From Typha latifolia (Eukaryota > Streptophyta > Magnoliopsida > Poales > Typhaceae): a stretch of DNA of 64,000 bases. A program made the position numbers and the translations under genes. The first letter of the stretch is position 1; every line of letters starts with the position of its first letter. Location: assembly GCA_019914945.1 (NCBI GenBank), contig CM034113.1:7978850-8042849 (forward strand). The letters are read 5' to 3'. The notes under the pieces were generated by a model. The model was not told the DNA's origin. It saw only the letters and a program-made list of their open reading frames with translations, and did not search any database. Positions 49,789-64,000 of the stretch are shown one piece after another.

Positions 49789-50926
49789 GGCGGAGGAAAA
49801 TTAGTTTGCCAACAGAGCCTGAGTTAAAACTCCGAGACCGGGAAATGACAGGGATCTTTATGTGCCTATCTGGAGCTGTTGTTGCATGTCATGCTCTCAT
49901 CTCTCGTCTCTCGAAAGAACACTAACATTGCCACACTCACGTTGCATACCAAGAAGCTGGAAGAGTTTGTGCTCAACCATATGGACTGCCAGTCTGCCAT
50001 GAAGCAAAAAAGTTCAAACAAAGATTGTACCACATTGTAACAATACTTTTCTCCTCTTGTTGTCTAACCAAATCCTGTACAGTTGCAAGAACATATATAT
50101 ATATATAGGAGTCATGACAAAGATAAATGCCCAATTGGATGCCTAATTATAATCCATATAACAAGCCCACATCCTGATCAAAAGTGTATATGCCATCGAA
50201 TAATTTCCAAAATAGAAAAGTAGTCTCTACCTCTAGGAAAATATTTCTGGTAGATGTCCTACACTATAATAAATGACAATTTTATTTATTGCACTTTTAT
50301 ATCTATTAATACTAAAAAAAAACCATCCTATTAAAATTTATCCAGAAAATTCTTTCAGAGTCGTGTCTATCAATTATAGACCCCACGAAAACAACAGAAA
50401 AAGACAGATAAAACTAATTAGGGGATAAGACACCTCTAATCTATTGCCCCTTTTTATATACATTACTCCTTATCTTATTTTGATAGATATTTTACTTCCT
50501 AATAGTTATCTATAAGATTTTTTTATTAAAAAATAATATATGAGTGTCACGTAGTTAATTTTAAGTCCTCTAAGAAAAGAACTCTTTTGCCTTTCCTCAA
50601 AGAAAAAAAATTGAGGATAAAATGAGAAGATAATTATCCATAAAAATAGTTATCCGCCGATAACCATCCCCGTTCGCTCCTGAGGGATATTTTCCACGCT
50701 TCGCGATCCCACGCGAACCCATTCCAATTCCATTTCCTAAAATGAGAAAAAAGAAGTCCTTCCTTTCTATTTATGTGGCCGGGAAGAACGGCTACGATCT
50801 ACCTCTCACGCAGAAGTCACCGCCCCCCATAAGCATTTATCCACTTCCAAGTGCTCAACACGCCAACCTCCTCTCCGCTCTCGATTCTCGTCTTCTTGAT
50901 CTCTTGGGTGGAAAAGTTTCGACCAG
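49789..50926. other. Intergenic: MEI1 3' flank and NADK2 promoter
   Basis: MEI1-like 3' UTR, then AT-rich DNA, then a GC-rich stretch from about 50640 that is probably the NADK2 promoter and 5' UTR. An in-frame stop precedes the NADK2 ATG. Confidence 0.6.
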
Positions 50927-53900
50927 ATGCTCGCTTCCTGCGGGGTCCACAGCCCCGCAAAGCCGCCTCTCCTCCCCGGTGGCGGCGCCGGCCACGTCGG
51001 GTGGATTATGTTGAAGGAAAAGTGGTGCCGGACGCGGCGCGGCGGCGGCGGCGGCTCTCCGAGGCCCGTCGTCCTATTTGCTCGCGCTGGCCTCTCCAAT
51101 TTCTTCTCCGCCCGTATCGGAGTGGACTCTCAGGTTACTCCTCTCCTTGATCGCTGCTAATCTCCGTACCGTTCTTGGTGATTTCTTGAATCAGAGGCGT
51201 ATTTTTGTTTCCTTTGTAGACGGGATTAGGTCGTGAATTATCGCATTCCCAGCTTTTGTGGGTTGGCCCCGTCCCCGGCGACATCGCGGAGATCGAGGCG
51301 TACTGTCGGATCTTCCGCGCCGCCGAGCAGCTCCACACGTCGATCATGAGCACCCTCTGCAACCCGGAGACCGGCGAGTGCGGCGTCTCTTACGCCACGC
51401 CGTCTGAGGACTTGCCGGAGTTGGAGGAGAAGGTGGCCGCGGTTCTTGGATTCATGCTGGCGCTATTGAATAGAGGGAGAGAAGAGGTTCTTTCAGGAAG
51501 GTCGAATTCTATGAGCTCGTTCCAGTTGACGGATGATCATATAGTGGAAGGGAAGCTCCCGCCGCTAGCTGTTTTTAGGGGAGAGATGAAGAGGTGTTGT
51601 GAGAGCTTGCAAATTGCACTTTTGAATTATTCGTCGAGGTTTGATGCTGGTGATGGTGAGATATGGAGGAGGCTGCAGAGGCTAAGGAATGTTTGCTATG
51701 ATGCCGGGTTCTCGAGGGCGGCTTGGTATCCCTGTCCAGCGATTTTTGCGAATTGGTTTCCAGTTTACTTCTCCACAGCAAAGGAAGGATCGATGGAGGA
51801 GGATTCAGAAGTTGCATTTTGGAGGGGAGGTCAGGTAACAAATGAAGGTTTGAAATGGTTATTAGAAAAGGGATTTAGAACTATTGTTGATCTTAGGAAG
51901 GAGGGTGCTAAAGATGAATTCTATCAATCTGCAATTGAGGAGGCTGTTTTGGGTGGAAAGATTGATGTGGTGAATTTGCCGGTTGAAGTAGGAACTGCTC
52001 CTTTAGCGGAACAGGTTCAGCAGTTTGCTTCATTGGTATCCAATGTCAACAGAAGGCCGATTTATCTCCACAGTCAGGAAGGAGTTAATAGAACTTCTGC
52101 TATGGTTTCAAGATGGAAGCAATTCATTACACGATCTTCAAATCAGATAGCACTAAACAACCCACACAACATAAACGGCAAAGCGTTTACAAATGGCCAG
52201 AGCGACGAGCTTCAGAGTATACAGAATTCTGTCACTGAGAAAATAGAGGGAGATGCAGTTTCAGAGGTTAAAAGAGATTCCCAATCAGACTTAGATAAAA
52301 CTCTTAAACTTAATGATTCAAGTGGTGAGAAAGTTGTTTCAGCTGCTCAAATGGAACTCCAGAATGGAGACTTGTCTTTTGGACTTGACTCCTTGCAAAC
52401 TAGTGTAGCGGTACATGGAACTGACGACATCAAAGAATCTTCATCAAGGTTCTATATCGAGAGTAATCCTCTCAAGGCACAATTTCCTACATGCGATGTT
52501 TTCTCCAGAAAAGAAATGTCTCAGTTTTTCAAAACTAGAGAAGTTTCTCCTAAATTTTACCTCAATCTACATAGGAAAAAAATTGACAGATCATCCACAT
52601 TAGGGCAAATATACGGATCAACAGTTCAAAGAATCGAAACTCATAGTTCCCGGTCAACAGGATTGATGCAGCTAGGAATATCAAATGGGGCACCTGTGGA
52701 CAGGGATTATTTTTTGTCTAAGGCTACAAGTGTCAGCAATGGGAGAGCAGCAAGCAATGGAAGTTCTACATCTCTTGGATTGGATGCGAATAGTACTAAT
52801 CAGCAAGAGGGTTCCAGTGTCTCTGTGGCAGTTGAGCCAAAAAGATCTAGCAATGGAGGTAAACCTGCAAAAGAAAACTCCAACAAGATTTTGGTTGAAT
52901 CTGCAAAAGAAAACAAAAGAAAGACTGTTATCAATTCAGAAGGTGGCATTTCAGATCTTGTTGAAGGAAATATGTGTGCTTCTACTACTGGTGTAGTAAG
53001 AATTCAATCAAGAAGGAAAGCAGAAATGTTTTTAGTCCGTACTGATGGATTTTCTTGCACAAGGGAAAAAGTAACAGAATCCTCGTTGGCCTTCACACAT
53101 CCCAGCACCCAACAACAGATGCTCATGTGGAAGTCTCCTCCAAAGACTGTCTTACTACTTAAAAAATTAGGTCAGGAGCTAATGGAAGAAGCTAAAGAGG
53201 TATGAACTAGAATGTTTCTTATAGTATTCTCAAGAACAATTTACAATTTTCTTTAATAGTGTGTGTATTATCATCTTTCTGTACTTTCTAGACTGATATA
53301 CTTGTGAAACTCAATTGTCCTTTGAGTAGTGAATGGTGGAACCAGATGTCTAATCCTATGGACACATCATGTTAAATGTTAAAGAAGGGGTTGATTGGCA
53401 TCCTACTTAAAAGCGAAAGGTTCTTTTAGTTTCTTGTACTATCCATTTCTTAGAGGAAGGTTTACAATTTGCTTGGAAAGATCTTCAGTCTAGTAAACCT
53501 TTACAATGGAACAGTTTGTGAATTCCAGCCCTTTCTGTCTTTCTTTCTGCAAGTCTTTTTAGCAAATAAAATAGAGAATAATTGATTGAGATGCCCTATC
53601 CCTTTTATCCTTATAAGTTCATAGTTAAACTTGGTAAATTGTCACAATAATGTCTTTTCACATTTTTGCAGTTTCTGCTCAAATTAAGCACTAACTTAGG
53701 AACTTACAGAATACGCCTTTTATACCATATTTTCCATGCATCACGCTTAATCCCTTGTTCTGAAATGAAGATTGTATATTTTTGTACTTCAGTCTTTTGA
53801 TTTGCTTATTGCGATCTATAGGTTGCTTCCTTCCTGTATTATCAAGAGAAAATGACTGTTCTTGTAGAGCCTGATGTCCATGATATATTTGCAAGGATTC

Positions 53901-56900
53901 CAGGTTTTGGCTTTGTCCAGACCTTCTATAGTCAAGATACCAGGTATCATAGTTTTGGAACATGAAGATCAAGCATTTAAATTCAAGTTTAACGTCTTTA
54001 ACAACAATAACCTACACTTGTACATATACAAACGTTCACTTACATACCTACATAGGTAAAATCATAGAACTACATGCATATATATGTATATATTTCTCAC
54101 TACTGCTAAGTTGTAGTAATGCAGCGACCTTCATGAGAGAGTCGATTTTGTGGCATGTTTGGGAGGTGATGGTGTCATTCTGCATGCATCAAACTTATTC
54201 AGAGGAGCAGTCCCTCCTGTTGTCTCCTTTAATCTTGGATCACTTGGATTTCTCACATCCCATGCTGTATGTCCTTTTCATTTATTTCAGAGAATTTATC
54301 CTTTCAAGGATGCTTGTCCTTTGAAATTATGGTTTTGCTCTACTGCAGTTTGAAGGTTATAGACAAGATCTGAGGGCAGTTATTCATGGCAACAATACAT
54401 TGGATGGAGTTTACATAACCCTTAGAATGCGTCTGCGATGCGAAATCTTCCGCAATGGAAAAGCAATGCCTGGAAAAGTGTTTGATGTACTTAATGAAGT
54501 TGTTGTGGATCGTGGTTCTAATCCTTATCTTTCCAAGATTGAATGTTATGAGCACAACCGCCTTATTACTAAAGTAAGACTAAGAAAAATTTCCTGTTCA
54601 TATCTATTGTGACTCTTGGAGTGCTTCTAGATTTCGAAGCTTCCATATGTAATTTATTGCCCTTGTCTATTTTATTGTCAATCAGTGCCTTCCTTAAACT
54701 GATAAGATCTGTAGGTTTACTGAATTCAACGAATGCGGTGATTTAAATTTGGATTATTGTCTTAATATACTTCATCCTATTTGGTGAAACCATATAGAAT
54801 TCAGACATTAATACTTTGTGTCAATGCATCTGAGTCTGAGTGGGGCTCATGGCGGCAATGCTGCTCATAGATACCATCTTCCTGATTGCTACTGCTAAAT
54901 TGCAACTTGAGAGTGTAACCAGCTATTTCTCCTATTTTTGACATCCTCTTGTTTCTCTTGATTGGAATTTGGAATTGCATATTTCTTTGTTTGTTAGTTA
55001 TAATACCTTATTCTTCTCATGCTTTATTTCTGGAAACCTTCCTTTTGCATTAAGTTCCTTTTGTGATGCTAGATTCTATAGGAGCATAGCCTAGTTATTC
55101 TTCATGCTATGCTATTGTAATATGACTATCTTTACTTAGCTTTAAAAGTTCTTTTCTCTTGAAACTGATATGTCAAAAAATTTAGGTGCAAGGTGATGGG
55201 GTAATAGTAGCTACTCCTACTGGAAGTACTGCATACTCAACAGCTGCAGGAGGCTCAATGGTTGGTTGATGTTACTTTCTGAATACACTTAAGTGTCAAT
55301 ACCAGATGTTCACATAAGGAACTTTTTTCTAAGCTGAACCTTCTTTCCATTGTGGTTTTTGCATCATCATAATAAGTACTCTTAACTTCAATGCAGGCTA
55401 TTTAGTTGCATTTAATTTTATGGTATCACAGTAGTTGGTAGACTAAGTTTCTATGTTATTATTTATAACAGTTGTCTAAAACATTTCAAGTTTTTTAGGA
55501 AATTTAAGAGTTGAGATTTTCTATGAAGTGTTTGTTCTTGTAAAGAGATAATAAAAGATGAAATTATAATTTAATGTAAGGAAAAAGTCATGGGAGCTTT
55601 AAGTCAAGGATTCACTTGCCACTTGGTACTATGCATGTTGGATGGCACATCCCATGCTGGTGAGATGTCAGCATGAGTCGTCCTCTTATCTCTGTAAGAA
55701 GATATATATATGAGGCAGAGAGAGCACAGGGGCCAAAGTGCCAAACACATAGGGGAGGAGAGAAGGTGTGGGAGGCCTGAAACCAGATAATCTTAACATG
55801 CTTTTGTTACTTTTTGGTTGTTTGTTAGCATTATATTAAACTGCTGCAATATTCATTGCTCAGATGCAAAAATAGCCATTATCTGAAAAGAAAATTTATT
55901 TGGCTATTGAATATGGAGCTACCAACTGTTGAAAAGGTTCTTTATTTCTTACTTTGCAACTGGCATTAATGTAGTTAAATTGTTATAATTTGTAAAAATA
56001 AGGAACAAGCGAGAAGTCTCCCTCTGTACAAAGTAGCCAATCAACATTTCCGGGTTGCCTTCTGGCAAACCCTTCTTTCCATGTACACGGCAAAACTTTT
56101 CCTAAGGTTTGAAATAAAGCATGTATAAGATTTGCACCCTTTCCCATCTTGGCTTCAAGAAGGCCTTATCATAGACTACATGCCATATTACTTCTTGTCG
56201 GAGCTTGTTAGGCTGCCTTTCCTACCTGCTTAAATAATGTATTGTGACTGGTCTAGTTCTTTGTTGTGCAGGTGCACCCAAATGTTCCATGCATGCTGTT
56301 TACTCCAATTTGCCCACATTCTCTGTCATTTAGACCTGTCATACTTCCTGATTCTGCACAGCTTGAGTTAAAGGTGGAATTACTTGATCATAAATATTTA
56401 TAGTTAATTTACATTTCTCTCTTGTTTTTCTGCCTACATTTTTTTTAATGAGATGTCACTTAACTTAGTGCAGCCAACCTGTCACTAAATTTAATCATGA
56501 TTACTTATAACTTGTGATGACCCAATTTTCTTCAGTTCTTATAAACAAATATATAAGGTGAGACAATATTAAAATTGTGTTTTCTTTAAAGTCAACTAGT
56601 TACATAATTTCAGTAAAAGCATTCTGTTGGAGATGTTTGGTATATTAACATGTGATTATTAAGTTGGATATGAGCTATACTGAAGAGAAGGTGACTTTGA
56701 GAGGGGGAGAAGATAAAAATTAATACTGAAGGTAGTTGTAAGAAAAGACATCATTGTACTTGTCTGATGAAGGGCCTTACCTTTCTAAATTGTTTAGAGA
56801 TGGTTCCTCATTGTACTTTTCATAAGGATGCTCTGGGATTGATGCTACAATAATGTACTATAATTGTCATGACCAAATCATGGGAGCCTTTAACCAACTG

Positions 56901-57402
56901 TTCGAGGCATTATCTTAAACCATTTTCTGATCAACTAGGTGATGACATGCTCTATTCTGCATTAGTTGAATATGTAATTTTCTATCTTTTTGTATTGCTT
57001 AGAGTTCCCTCAATCTACTATTTATGAGTTCTTGCAATGAGAAACTGTACAGCTAAGGTCAGTAACCAAAATAAATGCATTTTTATATTATCTCAATAGA
57101 AATCTTATATCCCTGAGACTTGGACAGTGTTAAATCTCTTCTGTCCATGGTTGCATGACTTCACAGTAAATGGTGCCATCTTTTGTTGACTTCACCAGAT
57201 TCCAGGGGACACGAGAAGTAATGCGTGGGTCTCTTTCGATGGCAAAAGAAGACAACAGCTTTCTAGAGGAGATTCTGTTCGGATATGTATGAGTCAGCAC
57301 CCACTCCCAACTGTTAATAAATCTGATCAAACAGGTGATTGGTTCCGCAGCTTGATTAGGTGCTTAAATTGGAACGAGAGATTAGACCAAAAGGCACTAT
57401 GA
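50927..57402 (+). CDS. NADK2: NAD kinase 2, chloroplastic
   Basis: Eight exons, 50927-51133, 51220-53199, 53822-53943, 54125-54266, 54349-54573, 55186-55260, 56272-56373 and 57199-57402, give 1018 residues. It phosphorylates NAD+ to NADP+ in the stroma, supplying the photosynthetic electron acceptor. The start is the first ATG after an in-frame TGA and opens a Gly/Arg-rich transit region. Residues about 70-370 are the plant-specific regulatory part, ending in a tyrosine-phosphatase-like segment ([20 protein letters not shown]) with serine where an active phosphatase has cysteine. A long Ser/Asn-rich linker lies within the 1980-nt exon 2. The kinase domain runs from about 720 to the end: [64 protein letters not shown]. 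The GGDG and TGSTAY motifs are intact. Confidence 0.97.
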
Positions 57403-60400
57403 CAGTGAAAGCCTGCCTGTTCCTGGAATTGTACATCGCTGTACATATCATCACAATTATACGGCAAATGCTATCTTCTTCTTTATTTCTTGACCTAATT
57501 GTAAGCTACTGTCATCAATTCTTATATGCCTATAAAATTTCTTCCCTTCTCATTATGTGCTATAAAACAGGTCTGCAGTTCTTAACCTTTGGCAGATACA
57601 CTCGAATCCTAAAGTAATGATCATATCCATCAATGGAAATAGTCGCCTGTAACAGTAATGTACCTATGCAAGAATACTCATTTAGGATATCATCTATGGT
57701 TTTTCTTCATAAGCCAAAGATTCTTTCTTTTGTTTTCCAACTGTTTACTTCTAGCTTATTAAATCCATGACTATACTATCAACTCACATTTGCTTATTTT
57801 GTTCTTTGTTATATGCCCACGATTCTCCTCTCTGTTTTCTATTTATACTTATGAGAAACCTATCATACTTTAGAGATCACTTCAAGTTCCACCTTATCTT
57901 TGTTTTAACTAAAGGATTATGCATATAATTACATTAAATTTGCGCCTACCATAATATTTTTTGTTAACTCATCAGATGAACCATGTATAGATAGGAACTC
58001 TATGAATACAAAAACGAAAGAAGACATCATCTTTTATAAATTGATACAAGTATTTCGATTTAGTCACAGTAAAGTTCTTAGTGATAACATTTTTTTTTTA
58101 TGATGAATCTAGAAGCAAATTTTTTTATCTGAAGATTATCTTTTTCCTTAGCAACATGCAGAGGAACTTATCATATTCTTGACTGGTTTGGATGAATTGG
58201 GACAATTTCTTCCTTGGATTTTACTTTTGATTGTCTTGATTTATATATAAGTAGTATTACAGATTTCTTAACAGAGTTATTGTTCTTCCATTAGCTAAAT
58301 CAATGTAGTCCTCTAAAGGTTTGCTATTGAGCTATCTATGATCTTATCCTAAGTGCAAACATCACAGGTTCAAATTAGACTCTTCCATGCTTCACCTAAT
58401 AGGATATTTGGATCTACTGAGTGTACTATTCTATTGAAAGCTGACCACTTTTTATATCTACTTCCTGGGTTAATAATGGTTATCAGATTAACTTATTAGT
58501 TTAATGATAATCAGCATTACTGGATGTTGCTCATCCTATTACAGGTTTTTGTGACTCGGTTATTATTGACTTGTTGTACTTCTTTGACTTTTGCTAGAGA
58601 AGCAGATGCAAAGTGGTGGAGGTATGCATAGCACTTCTTTCTAAACTAATCCAGTAAGTTAGGAAGTTATTCCTATTTTTAAGTGTTCTTGCCCTTATTC
58701 TCTTCATGGTGGATGTCATTGGGAAAATCTATTACATTGTTTGAAGAAATGCATAGCACGAGATGTATATATATATAGTTTTTTTGAGATTATTCTATCA
58801 ATATAAATAGTATCACATCTTTATAAAATTAGGGCGTCCTCAGATGATAAAAGTTTGACTTCAGATGTTATGAGTCTTTTGTCTGTTGATTGAGATTTCT
58901 TCATTGAGGTACTCTAGCGGAGCAAGATTATCATAAAAGCTGATATGTTGCTTTCTATCTGACAATGAACAACGCAAGATGAACATGCGTGACTTCGACT
59001 TGTTTCATCAGCGAGTTTTTTTTTTATAGATATCGGTTCCATCAAGATTCTCATACTGAATGATTGAAACATCTATAAACAAATTAAAGTTCTTTTGACA
59101 ACCAAAAGTAAGCAGCTGAATACATTGTGCAGGAGGAGATATTATTATCTTTCATGGTTCAACTGATTAGTTTTTAGATGGTATGCAGCACGCTTAATAC
59201 TTCTTTAAATTGTGTTTGGCGTTTGTATGAATTGGTGTTGCTGTGTGCGTGCTAAATTTTGTTGCATTTGAAGCTGCTTGTGAAGGCCAAAGGGAAGTGG
59301 GGATTTAAATTGTGATGAAGTATAAATAGGATTACTTTATTGGGATCTCAAAGTCCCTTACGTATCAAATATTTAAGGGATTTTGTTTTTTTATTTCCCA
59401 CCCTATGTTTTTTATATTAAAAGTGGGAAAGTGATGTAAAAAATAATGGTCGAAGTACCTACTTACAGTAACATTCTACAGTTTACTTCCAACTTTTAAA
59501 AAAAAAAGAGAGGAAGCGATGAAGAGCCAAACACTCGTACCCTATAGTACTTATCTCAGTTCCAAGTCGATTATATTTGATCTACTAAGATGAGTTGTTA
59601 AGCAATCAAGAAGTTGAAGTTAATTATGTGTAATTGTTTGGGTCAACCATCACTGCAATCATTTCAATGCATTCTTTATTATTAACCAAATAGGTTCTAG
59701 GCTTATTCTATGGTTGTTATTAAATAATTAATAGTTTAAAAGTTGACAAAGATATGCTTTATTTGGAGGAAATACTGAGATAACCAAGTGAAGGTGTTAC
59801 TTCATCCATATTGGAAAAAACGTACACTTATTATTGTCATTTATAAATTCAGAAAAGAGCTTCCCTTTATTTTTTTAATCTTTTTATTATATTTTTAGGA
59901 AATATGGTGCACCATCATAATCATTTAACTAACATAACCCAAAACAAGGGGAGAATTATAGCTGACATATAGGAGCACTAATTGATCTCCAAGATTAATT
60001 TCCTCTTAAGCCCATGTGAAATGGCATGCCTTCTTTGTGGGACTAAGAGCCTGGGAAGAACAATGAATGATAACTAAATCCCAGGAAAATTTGACATGGG
60101 GAACGAATACTTTTAATCACCTTCTCAACTCCAAGCTTGGGGGTTTGATTGGAAGGCAATGACAGATAAATTAAGTTGTTGGATTCTTCTTTGATGGGGT
60201 GTAGTCTTCTCCCTCCACTCCACCACATGATTGGCCGATCTCCGAGATATACGGCTGAGATCGAGGGATATTATTCTTTTGTGGGCCAAAAATGCAACCG
60301 AATGGCATGTTACATTCCATGTGGAAGAAGTCAAAGCTAATTAAAACTTTTTATTGGGAAAAAAATATATGCAAGTCTATGATTAAAATATATAGTCAAT

Positions 60401-61110
60401 CGGCAGAGGGATGCCCAACTAATTACTACTCCTAGCTAGAAATTGGAGTCCCTAATCGTTGATTAATAGCTTCAGTGGTGTTAGGTTTGTTTAGTTGTAC
60501 TATTTCCATGTTTTTTTTAACTAATTTATAAATTTCTTAAATATTTCATTTTCTGTCCTAAAAAAGGTAAAAATAGTATTAGATGTAATGAGTTTTAATG
60601 GCCAATATTTGATAGATTTTTTACTAAAAATGTTATATGTATATTAATTTGAGCCAGTTATTGCTCATTTTTTAAAAGAGTTAGTTTAGTTATCTATTTT
60701 CTTTTATTGTGAAATGAAATGAGCCGAAGGGCTACAAATACGAAGATTAGACTAGATTCTCTGGTTAATTAGTTTAAAATTTAATCAAATCAGAGCAAAC
60801 GCTAAGCTAAATCTAGTATGTATCTAGACAACTAAATCCTTGGAATCTACTATTGCCTTTTTCAAATTCTAAAGCATAGTCCAGATGAACCCACTCATTA
60901 ATTTCTTCATCTGTCCCTCAAATCTGGACTTGATTGCAACTTTTCTTTTTTGCTGCATTGACCTTGAATTATTTTAATCTTCTTCTAAAGTAACTAAAAG
61001 ACCTTTCCTTTTCTTCTTCCTTTACAATTAAGTTACACCGTCCAAATAATGCTGTGTGTTGTTTAATCTTGATGTGATTAAAGTAGTATTTGAAGTCCAA
61101 GTTTGTGCAC
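57403..61110. other. Intergenic between NADK2 and ACO
   Basis: NADK2 3' UTR followed by about 3.5 kb without recognisable genes or repeats beyond short AT and T runs. The right end is the ACO promoter. Confidence 0.55.
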
Positions 61111-61118
61111 TATAAAAG
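61111..61118 (+). promoter_or_regulatory. TATA box of the ACO gene
   Basis: TATAAAAG, 106 nt before the ATG at 61217. Transcription would start near 61140-61145 and give a 5' UTR of about 75 nt. Confidence 0.7.
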
Positions 61119-61169
61119 GATGAATTTGCCTCCCAAATCTAATCATCCATTAATCATAAGCCTCTTCAT

Positions 61170-61195
61170 TTCTCTCTCTCTCTCTCTCTCTCTCT
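61170..61195. repeat. (CT)n in the ACO 5' leader
   Basis: About twelve CT repeats between the predicted transcription start and the start codon; a likely polymorphic marker. Confidence 0.9.
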
Positions 61196-61216
61196 AGAGT
61201 TAAATTTCCATTGGCC

Positions 61217-62471
<1,255 letters not shown>

Positions 62472-64000
62472 AGCATAATATTGTTGATGTGAAGTTTGTT
62501 TGAAATATATATATATACATAATATGCATGATATAAAGTTTGTGCTTGTTTGGAATTTGAGTTGATTTGATTTCTTGTAGAGTATAATATGCAAGCTTGT
62601 AGATGGATTGAGAGCATGGGATCTATTTTTTTTTTTTATTGATCATGAGCTACAAGGTTAGATTTGGACTAGATAAATAACCAACACTTACTAGATACAG
62701 AAGCACTTAAGTCTCACCAAACTTTTAGTTACATAGTCTAGGCTTTAAGTCATATGCGTTGCCGAATAATTGCTCACAATCAAATGCCGCCGAGACCTAC
62801 TCTAAGTCGTTGTATTGTCAAATTGTTCCTCCAAGCTAACCACATTGCCGAGCCATCAATTGAATCGAACCAAGTCGCTAAACTACCAATTATCAAATAA
62901 TTTCTCCATAATATTATTTGATGTTGAAGTCGAACTCATGACCTCCTTCATCGTGGGCAAGGTACCTACTAACTTTTTAGTAGAGTTGGTTGGCTAGCAT
63001 TAGATCTAATTAAGTTGTGAGTTCTTATTATGTAAATAGTTTATAATTTATATTAGAGTACCATGCAACCTTTGGTTTGCAGAACTAACTAAATTTAGAT
63101 AATGGGCGTGGCCCAGTTATGGAATTAAGGTGAAGAATTTATAAAGTTATAATAAATTACACAGGGTGAAAATAGGAGGAAAAAGAAACTAAAATAGGAA
63201 GGTTATAAAAGGAGTTTTGATAGTTTTGCAAAGTGAAGCGAAAAATGAGTGATGTTGCAAAATAGAAAATTACTTTCAATTTTTGTTTTGGTACAAATGA
63301 CCAAAAGTGAAATAGTTCAAATATATGCTAATCATTATTGACGTTTAAATACTTCATTAATCCTGGAATCATAAAGGCAGCAGTACAATTGGCATTAAAC
63401 TTTGCAATGCTGGACCGGTCCATTATATGGACCAGATAAGATCTTTTAATGAAGTTTTATTTGGAGAGATAAGTGCAAATAATAACTATCCACTGACCAC
63501 TATGATGGTGCTTCTTATGAATTAAGAAGTAAACAACCATATGACTGCATTATAATATAAGTAAGCAAGTAGAAAAAAAAAGATTAAGAATGTTATTTTC
63601 TCCTGAATTATTTAGACAACATATTCTCGTTTTGCATCATTCACAAAAGTTTAAGACTCCATTGGATAAGCTTTGACGACGACAAGTTTATCCAGAGATT
63701 TGGAGTCTCTATATATGGTTGACTAATTAAAGGATAGCTTATGAAAGTGGCCTTCTTAGGCAAATTAATTATTGCAATTAAGGCCCACTAATTTGACCAC
63801 ATTCATGACTAGTAACGAGACTAAGCTTCATGCACTTGGATGGAACGTTCTTCCCTTGAATAATTCTATCCGGAGAGAATTACATTTCACGCCCTATATT
63901 TTCATAAATTTATGGTTCACATTCTATCTTTGTAGTATTTACATTTTGAACCCCATGGTTTGGACTACGTTCTAAATAAATTTCCATTTTTTAAAAGTGC
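62472..64000. other. ACO 3' flank and noncoding DNA
   Basis: The ACO 3' UTR extends through (TA)n at 62506-62516. Minus-strand 63000-62880 resembles a tRNA-derived SINE head (GAGGTCATGAGTTCGACTTC, B-box-like). Sequence near the window end, CACGCCCTATATTTTCATAA at 63889, resembles the ends of the inverted-repeat element at 19 kb. No further gene was seen. Confidence 0.5.

Noticed and set aside
50806..51362. Antisense open frames opposite NADK2 exons 1-2
   Set aside because: Shadow frames caused by high GC in the coding strand; the plus-strand gene explains the region.

Overview
The window is nuclear DNA from a flowering plant. The genes have many GT-AG introns, plastid transit peptides and plant-specific families, set in AT-rich intergenic DNA with retrotransposon remnants and microsatellites. 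The GC-rich first exon of the NAD kinase gene would suit a monocot, but that is a weak hint and I cannot name the species.

I could trace eight protein genes exon by exon, and a ninth in part. Minus strand: SECA2 (2185-18894, 31 exons), a partial plastid-type small protein (31575-32017), a PsbP-domain thylakoid lumen protein (34494-35479), a KIWI/PC4-type transcriptional coactivator (36160-37986) and the RNA polymerase subunit RPB10 (39122-40642). Plus strand: a USP-domain plus protein kinase gene (25337-28673), a multi-BRCT TopBP1/MEI1-type protein (42410-49788), chloroplast NAD kinase 2 (50927-57402) and a 1-aminocyclopropane-1-carboxylate oxidase (61217-62471). Reading frames carry through every splice junction of the eight traced genes except one place in SECA2 exon 8, where a homopolymer run shifts the frame.

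Between and inside the genes are: a 719-bp solo LTR with a 5-bp target duplication and a 52-bp minisatellite, both in SECA2 introns; two RNase H-bearing LINE tails at 20.5-22.6 kb, one with an exact 18-bp target duplication; a LINE C-terminal fragment in an RPB10 intron; a decayed Ty3/gypsy integrase at 41.2 kb; an imperfect long inverted-repeat element at 19.0-19.55 kb; a 92-bp-period tandem array at 33.3-34.2 kb next to one copy of a dispersed repeat; and a perfect 37-nt hairpin.

The genes do not form one pathway, but at least three or four encode plastid proteins (SECA2, NADK2, the PsbP-domain protein and probably the small cysteine-motif protein). The set SECA2, USP-kinase, MEI1, NADK2 and ACO matches, from memory, genes close together in two Arabidopsis chromosome 1 segments, suggesting an ancient syntenic block. 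The most distinctive observations are two minor-spliceosome (U12-type) introns in the MEI1-like gene, one AT-AC and one GT-AG, and the frame disruption in SECA2. I found no sign of a novel enzymatic or defence system.
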